Below are positions 9,957 to 16,808 of a stretch of DNA of 17,543 bases, one piece after another. Below the pieces are notes generated by a model. That model was given only the letters and a program-made list of their open reading frames with translations, made no database searches and had not been told where the DNA came from. Origin of the DNA: Chromera velia. Lineage: Eukaryota > Sar > Chromeraceae. Within the stretch, counting starts at the first letter, position 1; each line of letters starts with the position of its first letter. The stretch spans positions 1 to 17,543 of the forward strand of contig JAHBMJ010002605.1 of assembly GCA_018398765.1 (NCBI GenBank). The letters run 5' to 3'. The translations under genes were made by a program, and so were the position numbers.

Positions 9957-11243
9957 ATGTTGGAACGTTCTGGTAGGACAGAGTTGGATGGAAGGCTACA
10001 GTGGAGGCCGAAAGAAGACCAACGCATCAGGAGGGCATCCAGTGAGAGGGGTGAGACTACAGCCCATGCAGACACTTCCTCAAAGCCCTTCCTATCATCT
10101 GGACTCCAGGTAGATGCTATACGGGAGCAGCCTGGAGCGAGGGTGGCGGCCGGGGAGGGTGGAGCAAACGGTCAGCTCGTCCTATTCCAAAATTTGCAGA
10201 CCTCAAGATACAGATACTACCAATCCGTCTCCGCCTTCTGCTGTCCTCTCATATGCAGGCTTGGAGGGAAACATCCAGAGAAATTAAGGGAGGAGATTTC
10301 GGCCGAGTCATACGGTTGGAGGCCTCGATGAGAGAAGAGATAGAAGAAGACGACAGGGGGGCAAGGTACTGGTATAACCAGTCATAGGTGCAGGAGTACG
10401 GGCACTCCCTCAACCGTTAGTCAGTCGAGATCATACAGACAGACAGGGGAAAGAGGGAGTGGTAGAATGATGAGGTAGTCAATTTTTTTGTAGACATTAG
10501 CTTGAGACTGGGGAGTAAGTTCGAGAGGAGAGGGGCATTCGAGTTTATCAACTCACTCACCAACAAGCAGATCAAGAACAGTTACTCCGATACTCAGTTA
10601 ACCCCATGGGTTACGGTGCTGCAGAGGGGGGGGAAGAAACAAGAGGAAATGTCAGAGGACGATTTTTTGAGATAGGGGTTGGAGAGGAGATTTGTGCCAG
10701 CTAGAGGACTTCCACCGCTCCTGCGTCATGTGTTTACCGTGTGACAGAAGTGAAGGTTGGAGAAGTGGTAAGGGATTTGCAGGGAGCAGGGGGGCTAAGC
10801 GGGGTTGAAGCAGCAGCAACAAGAGATATGCTGTTATGACACGAGGAAGCGAGCACCCAGCTCAGAGCGGCAATAGCAAGATACACCGAGAGGATGGCAA
10901 ATGGACTCTTGGAGTGGAAAGATATTGCATGTTTAGAAGTGCAAACAGAGGTGGCTTTGTTAAAAAAGGGGGGGGGATCTGATTCAGACCAATCGGGATC
11001 ATTAAAGAGCTAGAAAAAAGACTGTCAGCTAAGTTGGTATTGAGGAGAGCAGGGAGGCAAGCAGAGGTTGCTTGCGGCATACTAAATCTGAGCGCTGGGC
11101 AGCGAGCGGGGGTTGAAGCGGCGGCAGTACATATACAGCAGCTTTGAGCTGGTGCAAACAATGGAAATATAATCTTACTTTGCGATGCTGAGAACGCATT
11201 TAACCTACTAAAGCGGAGAGTGGCGTTGTTAGAGCTAGCTTAG
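9957..11243 (+). pseudogene. Reverse transcriptase pseudogene, N-terminal and RT part
   Basis: A 5' frame opens at 9957 and the likely coding frame switches near 10140. It then reads through in-frame stops at 10385, 10418, 10463 and 10673. Near 10740 a GTGTG stretch shifts the frame. The next frame carries a GAGGLSGVEAA block, a stop at 10837 and an ANGLLEWKDIA block. A nine-G run at 10968-10976 shifts the frame again. After it come RPIGI (10986-11000), AGQRAGVEAA (11094-11123), and DAENAFN (11184-11204), the place of the first catalytic Asp of RVT_1-type RTs. Further stops lie at 10980, 11145 and 11241. No YADD motif was found before the insertion. The spacing ANG...RPIG...G.EAA.H...D..NAFN is that of a reverse transcriptase finger/palm region. 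I read the motifs by eye and ran no alignment. Confidence 0.7.
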
Positions 11244-11932
11244 AATACAATGGCCTGCAGCGGCGATGTATGATAGGGGTGTATGACACCGGGGGGGGGG
11301 TGGTGTGCAGCGCTACGAGAGCTGAAGGTGGATGCCCCCCCCTGGTGTGATTCAGAATGAGGTCATCTAAAAACGCCGGACTACGGATGGCGGGGGGGTG
11401 TGACGCATAATGGTGGACAAAAAAAACTCCTAACTTCTCAGCTATACAATATCCTAAAATCTCTTCAACTATCTAAAACTATCTTAAAACTCAAAAACAC
11501 TAATATATCTTAAACTATCAGACACTATTTAAAAGTGTCTTCAAACTAATCATGTTACTAATATATATGTCACTAGCTTAGTTAACAATCGTGTGCAATC
11601 TCATTTATGTGCAACTTGTCAATAACTGTGCAAGTCATCAGTAATTTTTCGATCTTCAAACAGTGAGAGATGCTGAGAGGAGAGGGAAAGGCGATAGAGG
11701 GAAAGGCGATAGAGTTATACATGCATGTACTCGATCTCGGTCCATCGAGACACCATGTATGAATGCGATACACCAATTGCATGCAAAGAGAAGGACTGAG
11801 GAAGGAGAAGAAAACGTTGGAACACCTGACTACCCCAACGCAAAGTCACCCCGATACGTTCTAACAAGCCTCTGGACCCCCTTCAGGCACGAGGTCCGAC
11901 CTATCTATAGATACATAATGAAAATGACTTGG

Positions 11933-12009
<77 letters not shown>

Positions 12010-12085
12010 ACTCTCTGTCTCTTTCTCTCTCTGTGTGCATGTGTGCGTGTACTTGGCCAACCCGTCCTCTCCTGCATCTTTCCTT
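11244..12085. other. Left part of the insertion in the retroelement: G-runs, AT-rich DNA, CT repeat
   Basis: From 11244 to about 11410 the DNA is G-rich with runs of 7-10 G and may still belong to the RT. From 11420 to 11660 it is strongly AT-rich and has no ORF of interest. At 11935-12027 lies a long CT/CTTT microsatellite. The left edge of the inserted segment is probably near 11,410, where composition changes abruptly. Confidence 0.45.
11935..12027. repeat. Long (CT)n microsatellite
   Basis: Nearly uninterrupted CT units with a few single-base breaks. The frames that seem open across it are low-complexity artefacts. Confidence 0.9.
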
Positions 12086-12379
12086 TCACTTCATCTGGTT
12101 AGCCTTCTTGTAGGTGGCGACCATCCTCTTGACAGAGGCACCAAGGAGGTTTCTCTCTGGCTCCCAGGTGTTTTCCTCCTCGGGGTATCCCTCCCACTTG
12201 ATGAGGAAATACCTTGTCCTCCCCCGCTTCTCCCCACTGACAATCTTCTTGACATGGTAGACGCTGTCGTCTTGTTCGAGTTCACGGAGCTGAGAGGCTC
12301 TCTGCTGCTCTGCTGCTCTGCTGCTCTCCGCACACACAAAACATGTTATTGTATTGTTATGGAGCATCGTTGCATGCAT
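12086..12379 (-). CDS. Chromodomain ORF inserted antisense in the retroelement
   Basis: A 97-codon frame with a clear chromodomain at residues 40-92. It starts VYHVKKIV, continues YFLIKWEGYPEEENTWEPE and ends in a helix (SVKRMVATYKKANQ). The aromatic-cage positions known from HP1-type domains that bind methylated lysine are present: Tyr41, Trp62 and Tyr65, plus Trp72 of the NTWEP block. A Ser/Ala/Gln-rich stretch (residues 17-30, from CTG repeats) precedes it. The true start is uncertain: a splice acceptor-like site lies near residue 18, so this may be a last exon. Stand-alone chromodomains with WKGYP..ENTWEP are typical of chromovirus (Ty3/gypsy) integrase C-termini, which is my preferred origin. 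A host chromodomain gene is the alternative. The domain itself is intact while its surroundings are decayed. Confidence 0.75.
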   Translation of the reverse strand: MHATMLHNNTITCFVCAESSRAAEQQRASQLRELEQDDSVYHVKKIVSGEKRGRTRYFLIKWEGYPEEENTWEPERNLLGASVKRMVATYKKANQMK

Positions 12380-12478
12380 AGGCCTCTAAGAAAAAAATTT
12401 TTCAAAAAAATGGTTCGAAGCACCCCCATGAGGTGTATGCAGCTAGCACTCTACAGATCTTTACAATAAAAATGGACG

Positions 12479-13342
12479 TACATCTTGAGAGTGTCTCCAT
12501 ATGCAGTAGAAGAAATGAGTGGGGTTGAAAAAACATTCACAGAGAAGTTTCTTCCAGCATTGGTAGGAAGGGATTCCTCTGAAGTCACAGAGTGGGAAAG
12601 AAGGGTATGGGGGATAAGCAAAGGAGAAAAGAGATCCTTACAGGACGTCACCTAGGGACATCATAAGAAGAAACGTTTTAGATGCAGCTAGGGATGCAGA
12701 GAGCACTGCAGGAGGACTGGCCTTACCGTCAACTTTTATATAGAAAGGCAGTCAGAGATACAACAGAAGAGTACAAAAGAAGAAAAGAACAGTGGGTTGA
12801 AAATGAATATGAAGGAGAAGCAGAAGTGCAGCAGATGCACATATTGAAAAAACAAAAAGAAGGGAAGGTAGGTACCTGGCTAAACGTGCTCCCCCGAGAG
12901 AAAGATGACTTAGCTATTACTCGGAAAGAGTTTTAAAAAGCTTTTAAATTGGCTTTGAGGTATGGAACGGAGGCTCCAAACCCGCTATCAGTTTCAAAAT
13001 TATGATGGATGTAGGGAGGTCTGGTCAGTGAGACATGCAGAACAGTGTTTAACTGGAGGCTTCATTCACCTGCAGCATGACGAGCTCGTGGAAGCACTTG
13101 TAAAATTATTAGAGGAAGCTAAATACAGAGTGAAACTGATGTCAAAGGTTAGGAGGAGGATGGGGACTAGGGATGGGGAGGAAGAGGGGAAAATCGAGGG
13201 TCTTGAAGGAGATTTAGGGGTGAGGGGACCCTTTTTAAGGCAAAGAGAAACGCTGCCCGATGTCCAGATGGTAGACCATGATGCAGATTCTTATATCCAT
13301 CAGGACGTAGAAACGACGTTGGAACGTATGCTGGAGGCCTAG
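12479..13342 (+). pseudogene. Reverse transcriptase pseudogene, post-RT block with Cys/His motif
   Basis: The frame at 12479 encodes ILRVSPYAVEEM and FLPALVGR and stops at 12653. The next frame (12682-12936) has TWLNVLPREKDDL, stops at TAA 12934 and continues with ALRYG. A third frame (12962-13342) has DGCREVWSVRHAEQC followed by GGFIHLQHDELVEAL and ends at TAG 13340. In related elements this part reads GAWL..LPS, LRYG, then C-x2-C...H-x3-C and a GG..RH.E motif. Here the first Cys of the pair is Tyr. The order matches the missing C-terminal part of the RT block upstream, so this is the same element. The TAG abuts the start of the palindrome at 13343, so the reading frame was cut there. Confidence 0.65.
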
Positions 13343-13787
13343 GCCAGGGGCGAATGGGGTGCTTTTTGCCCCCCTTTCTGCATAGGAGACCGGCGTTTTT
13401 CCGCAAAAAACTCATTCTCATAATTGGCAAGGAGTTAGAAGCTGAAACTTTGTGTAAGAAGACATTATAACAATAGAAAAAGACCTATGAAACAGATTTT
13501 TTATATCATTTCTAGAAACATAAGCTGCCATACAAATTTTATAAGTTTTATACCGTTTTTCTTTTTATTCAAAACCGTTAAAAAATGGTATCAAAATCAA
13601 AAAATTTGTATAACAGCCTATGTTTCTAGAAATGATATAAAAAATCTGTTCCATAGTTCTTTTTCTATCGTTACAACGTCTTCTTACACAAAGTTTCAGC
13701 TTCTAACTCCTTATCAATTATGAGAACGAGTTTTTTGTGGAAATGCGCCACTTTAAGGGGGCAAAAAGCACCCCACTCATCCCTGGC
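13343..13787. mobile_element. 445-bp near-perfect palindrome, foldback or MITE-like element
   Basis: The two arms meet near 13565. Reading inward, the left arm starts GCCAGGGGCGAATGGGGTGC and the reverse complement of the right arm starts GCCAGGGATGAGTGGGGTGC. Long blocks then match between arms, such as GAGTTAGAAGCTGAAACTTT and TATATCATTTCTAGAAACAT. Even the AT-rich centre is still partly complementary. It has no coding capacity. The CAGGG ends recall hAT-type terminal repeats, but the flanking 8-mers (GCCTAGGC and GCATGCGG) are poor matches, so no clear target duplication supports that. The element interrupts the RT pseudogene on both sides. Confidence 0.8.
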
Positions 13788-14134
13788 ATGCGGAAACCAT
13801 GAGAAAGAGAAAAGGGGAAAACATGGGGGGGGCGTGTAAAGAGAATTGACAAGGCTTTTCACCGATAGTACTGACTGTAGATGCAGTGATGGCTCCGGTA
13901 TTTATGGTAGTCATTCGACGAATTATGTAAGAGATAGCAAAAAAGACTAGGGGAAGACCTGAAAAGATTGCAGGAGCGGTTAAAGCAAAGCTCCAAATGG
14001 CAACAATCAGGGCAGCGTTCGCATATGTCCGCATGTATAAGGAGCGCAAGAGAAAGAAGACCTGGGCAGTGGAAGAAGGGAGGAATGTCGTTGGCATCAG
14101 CAGGGGGACTGGTGGCTGTACAAGCCCTTGCTGA
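13788..14134 (+). pseudogene. Reverse transcriptase pseudogene, extreme C-terminal block
   Basis: Directly after the palindrome the frame resumes with HEKEKRGKHGG, meets an eight-G run at 13825-13832 that shifts the frame, then reads FSPIVLTVDAV, a TAA at 13928 and KKTRGRPEKIAGAVKAKL followed by MATIRAAF, to TGA at 14132. The expected end of this RT family has an EKEKK segment, then FTP.V.S.DG, then a helix with ..A...VR. The fit shows that the palindrome sits inside the coding region and was not part of it. A short open frame is also annotated by ATG at 13968-14159 in another phase; I regard it as a shadow. Confidence 0.55.
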
Positions 14135-14247
14135 GGAAGGCGACTGCCAGTGGGCTTAAACGACCTAGAAATTAATTCAACGCACACTAGGAATTTAAAC
14201 TTTATACATAAATAAACATAGGGGTGTAAGAACGGGGGGGGGGATGC

Positions 14248-14352
14248 GTTCGAGCTCTTAGGACTCTAGATCCGACGGGGTCCCCCCCGTTCGAGCTCTA
14301 GGGAGATCAGACCCCTGTGAACGGGGACCCCCCCGTTCGGAGAGCTCTGGGT
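14248..14352. repeat. GC-rich tandem repeat, about 2.4 units of 41-46 bp
   Basis: Units begin GTTCGAGCTCT (14248 and 14289) and GTTCGGAGAGCTCT (14335). The first two end ACGGGGTCCCCCCC or ACGGGGACCCCCCC. Inside, GAACGGGG faces CCCCGTTC three bases away and can form a hairpin. The repeat sits just right of the dead retroelement and is unlike the AT-rich DNA around it. Confidence 0.7.
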
Positions 14353-14660
14353 AAGAAAAAGTGCTAGGTCATGAAGACAACCTAGATGATAACCTTCATG
14401 AAGCCTAAACTATTCTCAACTCTAACTTAAAACATATTTAAACTTCTAAAATTCTAGCTAAAATCTTTTTGTAACATTTTATAGCTTGAAAAAAATTAAC
14501 TTTAGCATCAATTGAATTCAACTCCGTCATAAGGTATTATTGATCAGCTTCTATTTTTTTCTAATTTGTCATCAAACAAAGAATCGCAGAGGCAGAAACA
14601 CTTCCAATATAGATATTAGATGATCGATGTGCCCTTATTATTAGGGCAATTGTTGTGCGC
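14353..14660. other. AT-rich stretch, no gene seen
   Basis: Short A- and T-rich words such as TAAACT, TTAAAAC and CTAAAATTC recur, much as in 11420-11580. It lies downstream of the degenerate chromodomain in that domain's reading direction and could be its 3' untranslated region. Confidence 0.4.
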
Positions 14661-14825
14661 CTACAGAAAGGTAGCCAAAATTCTTGATGAGCTAGTCAGA
14701 TTTTCTTCTGGCTCGTCGGTGTTGTCTGCCTCGGGCCACCCCTTCCACTGAATTCTAAACCACCGTTTCCTCCTCCGAGGAGGGCCTCTCCACTCCCATC
14801 CCCGGATTGGCACGGTCTCAATCTT
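14661..14825 (-). pseudogene. Degenerate chromodomain fragment
   Basis: On the - strand 54 codons to a TAG (complement of 14661-14663) read KIETVPIRGW..., RWFRIQWKGWPEADNT and DEPEENL. The order WKGWP-(x)4-T-x-EPEENL is that of a chromodomain. The Trp expected in the TWEP block is Asp, and the first cage aromatic is not visible. The open frame immediately upstream (from 14896) is in another phase, so a frameshift cuts the N-terminal side. The domain is less well kept than the one at 12086-12379 and has the same orientation, so both may come from one chromodomain-bearing element type. Confidence 0.55.
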
Positions 14826-15477
14826 CCTTCATCTCTGGTCGGCTTCTCTTTATGTTCGGGCCAGGCCTGCTTGTCATAGCGGTATATGGTCCACATTCCG
14901 TTTTGGAGGGAATCTCAAAAAAGATTTTTTGAAGTACGAATCTTCAGAACATCTTGAAAGGACTTCAGAAGGAAAAACAATGAAAAAATTAATGGTCGGC
15001 AACAGATCAGCAATCTTAATGGGGTTCGGGCTTGAACAGCAGAATCAGCAGTAGTGAGCGGTGTGAAGGCATCACAGTCAGTAGCAGTGTAAGGTAAGAG
15101 AAAACAGAACAACCATACAACAAAGCGACTGTGTTGAGCCGCCATGCCTGAAGTGCCCGCCGCCATGCGCGCCGCCTTATAGATTGATGAGCCATGCCGA
15201 GCTGCATGCATGCATGTGCATGCTTCTTCATGCAATTTGAATTAATTGCAATCAATAGTAGCATGCTCATAAAACGTGATGAGATGAAACGGCTGAACAA
15301 TGAAAGGAACGGGAATATGCAATGCATCCCGTCTTTCAGTCTTTCCCTGTAAGAAGATCTTAAGAGACTCTAATGATAAGCTTCTAGTTGAGAAGATCTA
15401 GTGGCTTTTAGGGTCTTTCAGTCAGTGTGTCCGATCTGATTGCTCTTTTCTCTTTCTCTCTCTCTAGATTTTTCAAG
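14826..15477. other. 5' flank of the copia-like element; LTR not resolved
   Basis: The region should contain the 5' LTR and primer-binding site, but I could not delimit a TG...CA repeat and saw no sequence matching the usual tRNA-Met primer site. It contains a cluster of GCATGC words at 15203-15240 and an inverted AATTGAATTAATT patch. At 15443-15467 a CT-rich tract ends in CTCTAG, 10 nt before the gag ATG. This looks like a splice acceptor and could end a leader intron. Confidence 0.4.
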
Positions 15478-16743
15478 ATGGTCCGGACGAGAGCTCAGAG
15501 GAGAAAAGAAAAGGAAGAGGCCAAGAAGAAGGCCCAAGAAGAAGCTGTAGCTGCACAGTCAAGCAGCAGCGCAGTGACTCTCGATTCCAAACTCGATTCC
15601 CTTCTTGAGAAGAAATTAGAAGAAAAGATTGACGAGATGGTAGAAAAGATTTTGGAAAAGAAGAAGTCCGGAAAGAACAAGAGACGGCAGAAGGTTTCTG
15701 TTGCTGTGCCGAGCAATGATTCGGACTCTTCTGATGACTCGGACTCTTCCAGCGAGTCTGAGTCCTCTGATTCTTCCTCTGTCGTGTCGTCTTCCTCGTG
15801 GAAGAAGGTGAAGGTGGACTGGGCGCTTCTGCCTGTGTTCGACCCCAAGGAGGGGTTCGAGGATTGGGAGAGACAGTGGGGAGATTTCATGAAGGAGGAG
15901 CTCCGGACGTCCCGTTTTGGCTCTTCCGGTCAGTGGAAAAGGGTGGTTCGGATGGGCATATACAAGGCCGCCAAGAACGACTCGAGGTTCAAGTCCCACC
16001 TCAAGCGATTCTTCCGCGCTGGCCTCAAACACAAGGAGGTCCTCAGGCGTGTGAAGGAAGAATACCTCTCCAACCTGCTTATGAGGCAACTGGCAGTGGA
16101 GGAGAAGGTCAAGGAATTCCCCTACGATACCAACCGGCGCAGCGCAGCCGGAGAGGTCCTCAAGCCCAAGATCAAGTTTGAGTTCAAGACCCTGCATCGA
16201 CGTCTATCCAATCTGGAGGTGGAAGCGATGGGGGTGCAGAGACCCATCGAAGATACAGCGAAGCCGACCATGATCTTCCATGCCCTCGACTCTGACCAAA
16301 AGAACATCCTCATCACCGCCATCAGAGCGCAGAAGGGAGAGATGCTCCTTGACCTGAACTCGCTTTCGTGGGACGATATTCGTCCTCACCTTGACTGGTT
16401 CACTGCCATCGAGGAGAAAGAGAAGGGCGGGGAAGGGGGAAGGGAGAAGGCAGGGCGTTCATCCAACCCCAAAGAGGGACACAGGGGGAATGATCGTGGC
16501 AGGCAGAGGGAGAACGGGAACACTAGGGGGTCCTCCGGGCAGGGTTCGAGTGGGAGCTCTGGTCAGGGGGGGCAGCATCCAGTCTACTACACCTGTGGGA
16601 GAAAGCACGAGGGTGAGTGCTGGGCCAAGAAGAAGAACATCGAATGCAGGGATTGTGGCGAGAAGGGTCACTACGCGGGCGCCCCTGCGTGCAAGAAGAA
16701 GAGGGGGTCCTCTTCCTCGTCTGGGGGGGGGAAGGGCGATTGA
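15478..16743 (+). CDS. gag: Copia-like Gag (nucleocapsid precursor)
   Basis: ATG at 15478 is the first in frame; the frame is open further up to 15427 but without ATG. The 421-aa product should bind and package the element's RNA in cytoplasmic particles. Residues 8-25 are Lys/Glu/Arg-rich, 35-66 are a charged coiled-coil-like helix, and 80-110 are a Ser/Asp/Glu-rich acidic run. Residues 115-320 form the helical capsid-like core. From 325 on the chain is Gly/Arg/Ser-rich, with CGRKHEGEC and then CRDCGEKGHYAGAPAC. The first knuckle has Tyr where the first Cys of CxxCGxxHxGxC is usual. The second is C-x2-C-x4-H-x6-C, two residues longer than the classic CCHC. The stop TGA at 16741 is followed in the same frame by the protease. 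Confidence 0.8.
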   Translation: MVRTRAQRRKEKEEAKKKAQEEAVAAQSSSSAVTLDSKLDSLLEKKLEEKIDEMVEKILEKKKSGKNKRRQKVSVAVPSNDSDSSDDSDSSSESESSDSSSVVSSSSWKKVKVDWALLPVFDPKEGFEDWERQWGDFMKEELRTSRFGSSGQWKRVVRMGIYKAAKNDSRFKSHLKRFFRAGLKHKEVLRRVKEEYLSNLLMRQLAVEEKVKEFPYDTNRRSAAGEVLKPKIKFEFKTLHRRLSNLEVEAMGVQRPIEDTAKPTMIFHALDSDQKNILITAIRAQKGEMLLDLNSLSWDDIRPHLDWFTAIEEKEKGGEGGREKAGRSSNPKEGHRGNDRGRQRENGNTRGSSGQGSSGSSGQGGQHPVYYTCGRKHEGECWAKKKNIECRDCGEKGHYAGAPACKKKRGSSSSSGGGKGD

Positions 16744-16808
16744 GCACGCTCGGGCGTGGGACGAGAGACGGCAAGGGGCTCTCGTTCCTCGAACCCATTT
16801 ACACCCCT
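16741..16808 (+). promoter_or_regulatory. Candidate stop-codon readthrough signal between gag and pol
   Basis: UGA at 16741-16743, then a perfect 5-bp hairpin (CACGC 16745-16749 with GCGTG 16754-16758, loop TCGG), then a perfect 7-bp hairpin (ACGAGAG 16761-16767 with CTCTCGT 16779-16785, 11-nt loop). The loop's AGGGG (16774-16778) can pair with CCCCT at 16804-16808, which would make an H-type pseudoknot. Gammaretroviral gag-pol readthrough uses a stop codon followed by a pseudoknot at a similar distance. Function here is inferred from position and base pairing only. Confidence 0.5.

Larger units (their letters stand above)
9957..14134 (+). mobile_element. Decayed retroelement with reverse transcriptase, split by two insertions
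   Basis: Coding remnants in one orientation and in a consistent order define it: an N-terminal frame (9957 onward), RT blocks (to 11243), a post-RT block (12479-13342) and a final C-terminal block (13788-14134). Every block carries stops or frameshifts, so it is dead. Between the blocks sit about 1.2 kb with a chromodomain ORF on the other strand, and a 445-bp palindrome. I saw no long terminal repeats, and the motif order recalls single-ORF non-LTR-type RT proteins found in many protists and chytrids. That family assignment is from memory. True ends are not resolved. Confidence 0.65.

Noticed and set aside
11663-12469. 268-codon frame on the + strand
   Set aside because: It is built from the CT microsatellite and the antisense of the chromodomain ORF. 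The chromodomain on the - strand is the recognisable product.
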